DNA from: CAIWHR01 sp963788185
GTDB lineage: Bacteria > Pseudomonadota > Gammaproteobacteria > Burkholderiales > Casimicrobiaceae
Reading direction: 5' to 3'
Assembly (NCBI GenBank): GCA_963788185.1
Contig: CAWBGE010000013.1
Location: 1 to 64,000 of the forward strand
DNA: 64,000 nucleotides
This document shows, in pieces, positions 19,501 through 27,146 of this stretch; position 1 is the stretch's first letter, and the number at the start of each line of letters is the position of its first letter. The translations under genes were made by a program, and so were the position numbers. The notes beneath the pieces were generated by a model that ran no database searches, had not been told where the DNA came from, and was given only the letters and a program-made list of their open reading frames with translations.

Positions 19501-21987
19501 TCAGTCATCGCGATCGTCTTCGTCTTTGTCATCGTCGTGCTCGTCGTCGTGCTCGTCGTCGTCATCCGTTTCCGCACGGCAGCTCTTGGGGGTGCCCTTG
19601 ACGGTCACGACTTTCGACAGCTGGTCGCCGGCCTTGGCCTGCACCTTGCACGGGGCGGTACCGAGTTTCACTTCCAGCTTCCACTTGCCTTCGTCGTTGG
19701 CCGTGGCGGTGCCGAGCGTCTTGCCCGAACCTGCATCGACGACCGTTACGTTGACGCGACCCGGCTTCGTCTTGCCCTTGACCTTGAGCTTGGAGTCGTT
19801 CCACTCGGCTTCGTCGATCGAGACCGAGCCTGACGCCGTTGCGGCCGCCTGGACAGTGATCATGAACGTCTGCGGTGCGCTGGTGAGCGCCGGGCTGCCG
19901 TTGTCGGTCGCGGTGACCGTCACCGAGTAGCCGCCGGCTTGACCTGCGGCCGGCGTCCACTTGAAGGCACCGCTGGCGCTCAGCGTCGCGCCGCTCGGCA
20001 GGTTGGCGCTCGCGAAGCTGAGCGTGTTGCCGTCCGGATCCGTTCCGGTGATCGTGAACGACAGCAACTGGCCTTCGGTCGCCGTCTTGCTGCCGGGATT
20101 GGTCACCACGGGCGGATTGTTCACGGCGGCACCGGTGACGGTGATCGTGAACACTTCCGCATCGGTCAGCACCCCGTCGCTCACCGTGACGGTGACGTTC
20201 GGGAAGCTGCCGGTCTGAGCGGCGGTCGGCGTCCAGCTGAAGGTGGCAGCACCCGGGCCGCCATCAACCAGCGTGGCACCCGCCGGCAGATTGGCGCTGG
20301 TGAAAGTCAGCGCGTCGCCGTCGGCGTCGCTGGCGGTGATCGCGATGGTCAGCGTCTGCCCGACGTTCAGGCTCCGGTTACCGATCGGGCTCGGGCTCAG
20401 GACCGGCGGCCGGTCGACGTCGCCTACGGTGATCGTGAAGGTCTCGGACGCGGTCAAGGCGCCGTCGCTGACGTCGATCGTCACGCTGTAGCTGCCGGCT
20501 TGGGTGTAGCCCGGTGTCCAGGCAAAGGCGCCGGTCGGGGCAAGCGTCGCGCCGCTCGGCAGATTCGCACTGGTGAAGCCGAGCGCGTTTCCATCCGGGT
20601 CGGAGGCCGTGGCCGTGAACGCCAGCAATTGGCCTTCGTTCACCGTCTTGGCGCCGATCGGGTTCAGCACCGGTGGCCGGTTGATGTTGCCGACGGTTAT
20701 CGTGAACGTCTCGGCATCGGTTTGCGACGGCGTTCCGTTGTCGGCGACGGTGATCGTCACGCTGAAGTTGCCGGTCTGACCTGTGGCGGGCGTCCAGCTG
20801 AAGGCGCCGGCCGGCGTCAGGGTCGCTCCGGACGGCAAATTGCCCGCCGAGAACGTCAGCACGCTCGAGTCCGGGTCGGTCGCCGTGGCGGTGAACGCCA
20901 GCAATTGCCCTTCGTTGGTCGTCTTGGCGCCAATCGGTGCCAGCACCGGCGGTTGGTTGGCATCGACGACCGTGATGGTGAATTGCGTCGTGGCGCTCTG
21001 CGCCGGACTTCCGCTGTCGGTCACCGTGATCGTCACGTTGGGATAGGCGCCGGCCTGCGTCAGGCTGGGCGTCCACGCAAACGTCGCCGTGCCGTTGAGG
21101 TTGTCGGTCACCGTCGCACCCGTCGGCAGATTCGAGCCGGCGATGGTCATGCCGTCGCCGTCCGGATCGGTGGCACTGATCGCGATCGACTTCAACTGAC
21201 CTTCGGTCGCCGTCTGCGAAGCGTCAATCGCGCCCAGGACCGGCGGCCGGTTGACGTTGCCGACGGTGATGGTGACGATTTCAAAGTCGCTCTGCGGCGT
21301 GCTGCCGTTGTCGGTCACGGTGATGGTGACGTTGAAGTTGCCACCCTGATCGAACGCTGGCGTCCAGCTGAAGACCCCGGCGGCGGACAGCGTCGCGCCG
21401 GTCGGCAGGTTGCCTGCCGTAAAGGTCAGCGCGTTCCCGTCGGGATCGGTCGCGGTGGCGGTGAACGCGAGCGCCTGCCCTTCGTTCACGGCCTTGGCGC
21501 CGATCGGGGCGAGCACCGGCGGCTGATTGACCGGTGGTGGCGGTGTTGATGGATCGAGCAGGTTGCCAGTGATCGCCGGAGGGTTCTGGTTGGATGAGAC
21601 TGCGGCCATCGTGAACATGTCGTAAAGCGTGTTGTTCGGGCCGGGCGTCCAGCCGGGCTGGGCGCCCGCGACGATTTCGGCGAGGTTCGTCGAGCCGGTC
21701 GGATCGTTGTCCGAATTCGCGCCCTCGACGGCCAGGAATGCGGCAGTTACCGTTGCCGCAGGCTTGTTGTGTTCGACGGCCCAGTCTCTGCCATAAGCGT
21801 TGAGGTCAGAACCGCCGCCGCTGGAGTGGCACACGTTGCATGACGCGTTGGTATACGTGGCGGAGCCAGGATACACGGTGGTGAATCCACCCGTTCCCGT
21901 CCCATAGCCCCGGATCGCCATCGCGGAGCCCGAACTCAGGAGTAAAGCCAGGAATGCCATCAGCCATATTGCAGGAGCTTTTTTCAT
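19501..21987 (-). CDS. Secreted monohaem c-type cytochrome with six Ig-like repeats and an acidic tail
   Basis: The start at ATG 21987 has a GAGGT ribosome site and leads into a signal peptide (IWLMAFLALLLSSGSAMA). A single haem-c motif CNVCH is at residues 50-54. From about residue 153 come six tandem repeats of roughly 93 residues, each starting NxPPVL and containing NLPSGATL and WTP, typical of cadherin/He_PIG-type Ig folds. A further beta domain (EWNDSKLKVKGKTKPGR) follows, and the C-terminus is a run of Asp, Glu and His. Total 828 residues. It is probably exported, perhaps to the cell surface. I do not know its function. It is divergent from the sensor kinase gene. Confidence 0.8.
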   Translation of the reverse strand: MKKAPAIWLMAFLALLLSSGSAMAIRGYGTGTGGFTTVYPGSATYTNASCNVCHSSGGGSDLNAYGRDWAVEHNKPAATVTAAFLAVEGANSDNDPTGSTNLAEIVAGAQPGWTPGPNNTLYDMFTMAAVSSNQNPPAITGNLLDPSTPPPPVNQPPVLAPIGAKAVNEGQALAFTATATDPDGNALTFTAGNLPTGATLSAAGVFSWTPAFDQGGNFNVTITVTDNGSTPQSDFEIVTITVGNVNRPPVLGAIDASQTATEGQLKSIAISATDPDGDGMTIAGSNLPTGATVTDNLNGTATFAWTPSLTQAGAYPNVTITVTDSGSPAQSATTQFTITVVDANQPPVLAPIGAKTTNEGQLLAFTATATDPDSSVLTFSAGNLPSGATLTPAGAFSWTPATGQTGNFSVTITVADNGTPSQTDAETFTITVGNINRPPVLNPIGAKTVNEGQLLAFTATASDPDGNALGFTSANLPSGATLAPTGAFAWTPGYTQAGSYSVTIDVSDGALTASETFTITVGDVDRPPVLSPSPIGNRSLNVGQTLTIAITASDADGDALTFTSANLPAGATLVDGGPGAATFSWTPTAAQTGSFPNVTVTVSDGVLTDAEVFTITVTGAAVNNPPVVTNPGSKTATEGQLLSFTITGTDPDGNTLSFASANLPSGATLSASGAFKWTPAAGQAGGYSVTVTATDNGSPALTSAPQTFMITVQAAATASGSVSIDEAEWNDSKLKVKGKTKPGRVNVTVVDAGSGKTLGTATANDEGKWKLEVKLGTAPCKVQAKAGDQLSKVVTVKGTPKSCRAETDDDDEHDDEHDDDKDEDDRDD
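19850..21531 (-). repeat. Tandem coding repeats (six Ig-like units of about 280 bp)
   Basis: Six imperfect direct repeats inside the cytochrome/Ig gene, each about 270-290 bp. Unit starts can be found by the Pro-Pro-Val/Ala pattern in the protein. Units 1, 3 and 4 are most alike (xPIGAKTxNEGQ), suggesting recent internal duplication. Confidence 0.85.
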
Positions 21988-22042
21988 CTGTACCTCGCTT
22001 CGATGTTCTGTGGGGGACGCAACGATTCGAACTGGATGCGCC

Positions 22043-22110
22043 GACGTGGAAAAACATTCCACGTCGTGCTTATGCCGATGTCATATGACATTGTCAAGTC
22101 TTTTCGACAA
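22043..22110. promoter_or_regulatory. Inverted repeats in the divergent promoter region
   Basis: Three palindromes lie side by side: GACGTGGAA / TTCCACGTC with a 5-base loop (22043-22065), the perfect ATGTCATATGACAT (22078-22091), and TTGTC-N10-GACAA (22091-22110). They lie between the cytochrome/Ig gene and the sensor-kinase gene, and could be sites for a shared regulator or, for the first, a leader hairpin. Confidence 0.5.
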
Positions 22111-22148
22111 TTTGTAGGTTACAACCGCTTTGAAATCAGGGATAACCG

Positions 22149-24371
22149 GTGACCTCCGGCGTACTCGCTGGTAGTGGCGACCGGCGCAACCTGCCGCATG
22201 GTCCCCGCCGCTTGTCCCGGAAGTACCGCGTGGCATACTTCGTCGCCGCGGACGGCGTGTCCGGCTGCGAACCGGGAGACGCACGCGATGCCCCGCAATG
22301 GACGACGGACAGGCGATACCTCGACGTGCTGAAGCGATTTCTCGCTCGGTTGGAACGGCAGCGATTCAGCGTCGGCGCGATCGTCGCCGCCTACGTGCTG
22401 TTTGCGACGGCGTGGCTGGTCGCGATCGACTTCGTCACCGACGGAGTTCTAGACGAACTGACCTACATTCCGCAGGACCTTGTCATCGACGCGGCGACCG
22501 CGCTGGCATTCGTGCTGGTCACGGCGATTCTCCTGCGGGCACTGCTGCGCCGGCACATGCAGCAACTCCAGGCGCAGACAACCGGTTTCCGCCTCATCGC
22601 GGAAAAGGCGAGCGACGGCATCGTGGTTCTGAGGGCGGATCTGAGCCTCGTCTATGCCAATGACGCGGCTTCGCAAATGTTGGGATGCGCGAACGCCGAC
22701 CTCATCGGGCGTCCGCTGGATGGCTTTCTCGGGGAAACCGAGGCGGCGTCATTGCGCGAGCATGCGCGCCGGCGCGAGCGGCAGCCATTGCGCAGCATCT
22801 GGACGCTGCGCCAGCCGGGAGGAGATCTGGTGACGGTCGACGCCGCGACCCAGCCGCTGTCCCCGAGGCGCCACCTTGCCGTGCTGCGCGACTTTTCGGC
22901 CGCGCAGGCCGAGCATCGCCAGGTTGCGTATGAGCGCGGCCTGCTGCGCACGATGATCAACACCATGTCCGACCTGATCTGGCTCAAGGACAGGTCGGGT
23001 GTCTACCTGATCGCCAACCATGCGCTGGTCGACGCGATGTGTCGGGACGGTACCATCGAGGGCAAGACCGACGCCGACTTGCACTCGCCCGAGGCCGCAC
23101 AGATATTCCGCGAATCCGATGCGCGCATCATCGCCGCTGGTACGGCACAGGTGTCGCGGCGGACGCACGATTTCGGCATCGGCCTGCGCCGGTACCTGAC
23201 GATCAAGACGCCGGTCCGGGATGTCGACGGCGCCGTGACCGGCGTGCTGGGCATTGCCCGTGACGTGACCGAGTATGAGGAGGCACAGGAGCGCTTGCGG
23301 GCCAGCGAGGAATTCATTCGCGCGGTGCTCGATTCCGTCGATGCGAGGATTGCCGTACTCGACCGACACGGGACGATCCTTTCGGTCAATGATGCCCGGC
23401 GGGTTTTCGCCGCCACGCGTCCGGGCCGTTGCGGAACGCATGCCCGTGCGGAGGTCGGCGTCAACTATGTCGATGCGTGCGTGGAGTCCGACGACTCGTG
23501 CGACAACGCGCCGGCGTGTGGCGCCGGCGTGCGCGAGGTTCTGGCCGGGGAGCGTTCGCGGTTCACGGCGGAATGTCGATCGCGCCACGATTCGGGCGAC
23601 AGCTGGTACCTGCTCAATGCGACGCCGCTTCAACAGGGCGGTGGCGGCGCGGTGCTCTCCTACGTCGACATCACCGAATTGCGGGCCGCGCGGGCGTCCA
23701 AGGAGGACGCAACGCGACAGCTGCAGGCGCTCGCGGGGCAGCAGGTGGCGATTCAGGAAGCGGAGCGCAAGAATCTCTCGCGTGAACTGCACGACGAGAT
23801 CGGGCAGACGTTGACTGTGCTCAAGCTGGCGCTGGGTCGCGTGCGGCGGCAGGCGCAGGGGGCCAGCGCGAGCCTGGACGAGGCCAACGCGATCGTCGAC
23901 GGGCTGTCAGTATCAATCCGCGATATCAGCCGGCGGTTGCGGCCGCCGATGATCGATGATCTGGGACTCGCGGCGACCGTGCGTTGGTACCTTGCGGGGA
24001 TGCAGCGCACTACCGAGATCCAGTACGACCTGCAGGAGAACCTTGGCCAGGGGCGCCTTGATGCTGCGATCGAGTTGGCGGTGTTCCGGGTGCTTCAGGA
24101 GGCCGTGTCAAATGTGCTCCGGCACGCGGAAGCGACGAATGTCGAGGTCGGCATGGAGCTCGACGAGCGGGCGCTTACACTCACCGTGGTCGATGACGGC
24201 GTCGGGTTCTCGGCGCCGGAGGTCCTGCCGGAGCAATTCCCGCCGGCATCTTTGGGTCTCGTCGGCATGCGCGAGCGCGTGGCCGCATTGCGGGGCGAGT
24301 TCTCGATTGTTTCGCATCCAGGTAGTGGGACCGAGGTGCGGGCGGTATTTCCCGTTGCAGGAAAACCATGA
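22149..24371 (+). CDS. Membrane PAS sensor histidine kinase, NarX-type
   Basis: Two membrane segments (SVGAIVAAYVLFATAWLVAI and DAATALAFVLVTAILLRALL) near the N-terminus are followed by three PAS-like regions (about residues 145-250, 260-385 and 390-510). The HisKA_3 box ERKNLSRELHDEIGQ has the phospho-acceptor at His548, and the ATPase domain shows VLQEAVSNVLRHA, DDGVGF and LGLVGMRER. The third PAS carries several cysteines (CVESDDSCDNAPAC), which might sense redox state or bind metal. The GTG start at 22149 is uncertain; GTG at 22328 would also keep all domains. The stop overlaps the response regulator (ATGA). Confidence 0.88.
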   Translation: MTSGVLAGSGDRRNLPHGPRRLSRKYRVAYFVAADGVSGCEPGDARDAPQWTTDRRYLDVLKRFLARLERQRFSVGAIVAAYVLFATAWLVAIDFVTDGVLDELTYIPQDLVIDAATALAFVLVTAILLRALLRRHMQQLQAQTTGFRLIAEKASDGIVVLRADLSLVYANDAASQMLGCANADLIGRPLDGFLGETEAASLREHARRRERQPLRSIWTLRQPGGDLVTVDAATQPLSPRRHLAVLRDFSAAQAEHRQVAYERGLLRTMINTMSDLIWLKDRSGVYLIANHALVDAMCRDGTIEGKTDADLHSPEAAQIFRESDARIIAAGTAQVSRRTHDFGIGLRRYLTIKTPVRDVDGAVTGVLGIARDVTEYEEAQERLRASEEFIRAVLDSVDARIAVLDRHGTILSVNDARRVFAATRPGRCGTHARAEVGVNYVDACVESDDSCDNAPACGAGVREVLAGERSRFTAECRSRHDSGDSWYLLNATPLQQGGGGAVLSYVDITELRAARASKEDATRQLQALAGQQVAIQEAERKNLSRELHDEIGQTLTVLKLALGRVRRQAQGASASLDEANAIVDGLSVSIRDISRRLRPPMIDDLGLAATVRWYLAGMQRTTEIQYDLQENLGQGRLDAAIELAVFRVLQEAVSNVLRHAEATNVEVGMELDERALTLTVVDDGVGFSAPEVLPEQFPPASLGLVGMRERVAALRGEFSIVSHPGSGTEVRAVFPVAGKP

Positions 24372-25015
24372 ACCGAAAGATACGAATCGTCCTTGCCGAC
24401 GACCACAACCTCGTTCGCGCCGGGCTCAAGTCCTTGCTCGAAGATGTGGCTGATTTCGAAGTGATCGGCGACGCGGCGAGCGGCGACGCGGCGCTGAAGC
24501 TCGTCGGCGAACTGGTTCCCGACGTGCTTCTTCTCGACATCGCCATGCCCGGCATGACCGGATTGCAGGTCCTGCAGCGCGTTCGCGAATCGATACCGAG
24601 CGTCAAGGTCGTGATGGTGTCGATGCTCGACAACGAGGAGCACGTGGGCACCGCACTGCGCCTGGGTGCTGCGGGGTACGTGTTGAAGCACGACGCGCCG
24701 GACGAGCTGGAGGGCGCGATACGCCGTGCCTGCACCGGCGGCGTCTGGCTCTCACGGTCGGTCGAGCGGCAGGTCGTCGAGAACTATGTCACCCGCACGG
24801 CGGAACCCGGGAGGCGGGCCGAACTCACCGGCCGCCAACTCGAAGTTCTGAAAATGATCGCCGATGGGCTGGGTACCCGGAACATCGCCGAGGCGCTGGG
24901 CTTGAGCGTCAAGACCGTCGAGGCTTTTCGCGCTCAGATCATGCGCAAACTCGAGATCGACGACGTCGCGGGCCTCGTCCGCTACGCGATCAAGCGGGGA
25001 ATCTCCGACCTGTAG
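24368..25015 (+). CDS. LuxR/NarL-family response regulator
   Basis: A 215-residue two-domain regulator. The receiver has the acidic pair ADDHN, the phospho-acceptor Asp57 in LLLDIAMPG, and Lys in YVLKHDAP. The DNA-binding domain is of the GerE type (AELTGRQLEVLKMIADGLGTRNIAEALGLSVKTVEAF). The start overlaps the kinase gene, so the two form one signalling pair. Targets may include the divergent cytochrome/Ig gene and the haem-protein cluster that follows; this is inference from position. Confidence 0.93.
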   Translation: MNRKIRIVLADDHNLVRAGLKSLLEDVADFEVIGDAASGDAALKLVGELVPDVLLLDIAMPGMTGLQVLQRVRESIPSVKVVMVSMLDNEEHVGTALRLGAAGYVLKHDAPDELEGAIRRACTGGVWLSRSVERQVVENYVTRTAEPGRRAELTGRQLEVLKMIADGLGTRNIAEALGLSVKTVEAFRAQIMRKLEIDDVAGLVRYAIKRGISDL

Positions 25016-25075
25016 CGGCAAGCGACAGTGCGCCCCAAGGCGCGGAGCGTTCCCCCGAACCGAGTCGCTGCGACT

Positions 25076-25465
25076 TTAGCGCATCCCGCGGGCAGGCAGG
25101 TTCACGACCCTGATCTGGCACCGGGAATTGGTTTGGCACATCGTGGCGCGGACCAGTTCGTCGGCGCGTGACGAGTCCATCGGAATGCTGAATGTCGGCA
25201 CGCGCCAAGTGGGCACGTCCTCGTCGGGTAGGGCGTTGACGAGGCCATTCCAGTCGCGGCAATCGAGGTACCACAGGTCGTCGCGCCCTTGTCCGGCCAT
25301 GCAGTGCCAGGTCGCGGCACTTGGCGGTTGGTTTGCGGTGCCCCCGCCGAGCATGGCTACGACGCCCGCCCGTAGCGGGGTTGCGGCGTCAGCGCGCACC
25401 GGCGCGGTCGCGGTCGCCGCAGCGAGGGCCGTCGCGGCGAGGAGAAGCGCGTATCTGTGGGCCAT
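25076..25465 (-). CDS. Small secreted protein of unknown function, four cysteines
   Basis: A 129-residue protein starting at ATG 25465 with a clear signal peptide (MAHRYALLLAATALAAATA). The mature part has two cysteine pairs (HCMAGQGRDDLWYLDC and MCQTNSRCQIRVV), perhaps two disulphides. It has no CXXCH and resembles no family I recognise. It lies convergent to the response regulator gene and has a good sigma-54-type promoter about 90 bp upstream, so it may be made under special conditions. Confidence 0.6.
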   Translation of the reverse strand: MAHRYALLLAATALAAATATAPVRADAATPLRAGVVAMLGGGTANQPPSAATWHCMAGQGRDDLWYLDCRDWNGLVNALPDEDVPTWRVPTFSIPMDSSRADELVRATMCQTNSRCQIRVVNLPARGMR

Positions 25466-25550
25466 GATCGGTCTCGCTTCGTCTGACTGTGCGGCTCCCG
25501 GTGATGGGCTCCGAGCTTCCGCGCAGCATCGGTTTCGTTCCCCGGTCTTT

Positions 25551-25566
25551 CGCAGCAAGCGTGCCA
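25551..25566 (-). promoter_or_regulatory. Probable sigma-54 promoter before the small secreted protein
   Basis: Read on the minus strand, TGGCACGCTTGCTGCG has a perfect -24 half (TGGCAC) and a -12 GC at the exact ten-base spacing. Transcription would start near 25541, with a leader of about 75 bases before ATG 25465. Confidence 0.6.
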
Positions 25567-25930
25567 GGCGACTTTGGGAAAGCCGCAGTGACGAGACGCG
25601 TCACCGCCACCGCCCCAGCGCATCGCGCGGCGCGAGGGAAAGAGCGTTGATTCGCAACGGGCGGCCCCCGCCGACGGCTTGGCATCGGGGCAGGCCCGGA
25701 TCCGCAGTGCCGTTCCTAGTCACGGGAGGCAGCGACTCGCGTACCGCCAGCGGGTACCGAAGCCGCGACCGGCGGGCCCCCGAGCATGCCGTCAAACGTC
25801 GCTTATTGCGCGCGTAAGTCGTTCAGTTGAATAGGTTTTGCCGATGCGTGAACCGGCGATGGCAGGCGGCAATATCGGCCTTTTAAATGTGAACTTGAGG
25901 CTGGATCGGTCAATTTCAGCGGGCGAGACA
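25567..25930. other. Non-coding stretch with nothing recognised
   Basis: About 360 bp between the sigma-54-type site and the FNR-type boxes. Open frames here look like shadows without ribosome sites. It may hold activator sites for either flanking promoter, but I see no clear repeat. Confidence 0.5.
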
Positions 25931-25944
25931 TTGATCCAGGTCAA
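25931..25944 (+). promoter_or_regulatory. FNR/ANR-type box, distal
   Basis: TTGATCCAGGTCAA matches TTGAT-N4-ATCAA with one change. Its centre is 43 bp upstream of the second box and about 84 bp before the predicted start of transcription. Confidence 0.65.
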
Positions 25945-25973
25945 CTGTGGGCATGGTTGCGCGTACAGCAACG

Positions 25974-26013
25974 TTGATCTGCGTCAATATGCCGCTGTCA
26001 TGTGTGGGATAAT
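25974..26013 (+). promoter_or_regulatory. FNR/ANR-dependent class II promoter of the tetrahaem cytochrome
   Basis: The box TTGATCTGCGTCAA (25974-25987) is followed by a -10 element GATAAT (26008-26013). Transcription would start at about 26020-26022, placing the box centre (25980.5) at about -40 to -41.5, the classic position for FNR activation when no good -35 is present. The leader to the ATG at 26183 is about 160 bases. Confidence 0.7.
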
Positions 26014-26182
26014 TTCACATCAACGCCAAACGCTTGCAAATAGATAAGCCAAACCCTTACACGTCAAGTAGTGAATGTGCCAGAGGGTCGAAATCAGGTT
26101 GCTTGGCAGCGCAAAGCAACGCCCGTCGAAATGAGGCAGTGCAGTTGGTCTCAACTTGAAGTCAACAATAAGGAGTGGACAA

Positions 26183-26845
26183 ATGAGCAGGCAACGGTGG
26201 GCAAAGAGTGCGGCGGTCCTGGGTGGGTTGACGGGCGTGGTGCTGGGGTTGTTGTTCGCACCGCTGGCGAGCGCGGGGACGATCACCGGTTCGGCGCATG
26301 ATTTTTCCGGCGATGCCTGGTCCGGCGGACAAATCTGCGTTGCCTGCCATGCGCCGCACAACACCGCGGTGCTCGCCGACGCGCCACTGTGGAACCACGC
26401 GCTGTCGACCGCCACCTACACGGTGTACGCGAGCTCCACCACCAACGCCGTCGTCGGACAGCCGGGATCGACGTCCAAGCTTTGCCTCTCGTGCCATGAC
26501 GGCACGGTGGCCGTCAACAGCTTCGGCGGCGCGACCGGCAACGAGCTCCTCACCGGGAAAAAGAACCTCGGTACTGCCCTCACCAATGACCATCCGATCG
26601 GTTTCACCTACGACAACACCTTGGCGACCACCGACGGAGCATTGGCGCCGATCACTACGGCGGTGACCATCGGGTCGGGCACCAAGACCAAGGCGGGCAC
26701 GATCGCCACCAACATGCTCTACGGCGGCAAGATGGAATGCGCCAGCTGCCACGACGTGCATAACACCTTCACCGCCGCGGGCGGAAATCTCGTCAAAGTT
26801 TCGATGGCCGGCAGCGCCCTCTGTACGACCTGCCACATCAAGTGA
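26183..26845 (+). CDS. Tetrahaem c-type cytochrome
   Basis: A 220-residue exported protein with a signal segment (GGLTGVVLGLLFAPLASA) and four haem motifs: CVACH, CLSCH, CASCH and CTTCH. Partner histidines follow as in APHN and DVHN, in the style of doubled-CXXCH cytochromes. The ribosome site AAGGAG lies 7 bases before ATG 26183. It is probably periplasmic and passes electrons between inner-membrane donors and the conduit encoded downstream. It has its own FNR-type promoter and a terminator, so it can be expressed apart from the next operon. The sequence resembles the first part of the 12-haem protein at 31403-33085 (CxxCHAPHN, LCLSCHDGT, SNDHP/SDDHP). Confidence 0.88.
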   Translation: MSRQRWAKSAAVLGGLTGVVLGLLFAPLASAGTITGSAHDFSGDAWSGGQICVACHAPHNTAVLADAPLWNHALSTATYTVYASSTTNAVVGQPGSTSKLCLSCHDGTVAVNSFGGATGNELLTGKKNLGTALTNDHPIGFTYDNTLATTDGALAPITTAVTIGSGTKTKAGTIATNMLYGGKMECASCHDVHNTFTAAGGNLVKVSMAGSALCTTCHIK

Positions 26846-26936
26846 CGCGCTCGTTGGTGCCCGGGCGCCGGGCAACTCGGACGGAATTGCACGCAACAGG
26901 GACTGGTGCCAGGGTCGCCTGACACGTCTCCTTCAT

Positions 26937-26991
26937 GCGGCTTGTCCCGCTGGTGGCCCTCTCCCCCAGCTGCACAGGCCGCGTCTTTTTT
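26937..26991 (+). terminator. Rho-independent terminator after the tetrahaem gene
   Basis: An outer stem GCGGCTTGT (26937-26945) with ACAGGCCGC (26974-26982, one G-T pair) encloses an inner GCTGG/CCAGC hairpin and is followed by GTCTTTTTT. It is about 90 bp after the cytochrome stop. The remaining 155 bp before the next gene hold no clear promoter motif. Confidence 0.7.
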
Positions 26992-27146
26992 ATTCCGTCG
27001 AAAGAACCCCCACAGCTATAGGTCATTGGTGTGCGTCCGGTCGACGGCCACGGCGCGCCCTTCTCCCGAATTTCGGGCCCAAAGGGATTCGCTCGATGCT
27101 GCCGGATCACCTGCGAACCTCATCCCCGACCGCGTCGACACTTGCC

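Noticed and set aside
19850..21531. Direct repeats as a possible CRISPR array
   Set aside because: The units are about 280 bp, imperfect, and in one reading frame coding for Ig folds. No short identical repeats with spacers occur anywhere in the window.
19939..21549. Long open frame on the plus strand across the Ig-repeat gene
   Set aside because: It mirrors the repeated coding units, is rich in Arg/Gly/Ala, has no ribosome site or known domain, and is antisense to a well-supported gene.
25128..25817. Open frame on the plus strand opposite the small secreted protein
   Set aside because: It has shadow-like composition, no ribosome site, and lies antisense to a frame with a clear signal peptide.
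26090..26182. Possible cyclic-di-GMP riboswitch before the tetrahaem gene
   Set aside because: A short GCAAAGC-like piece is present, but the rest of the conserved fold is not. Cytochrome genes in Geobacter often have one, so I looked; the match is too poor.
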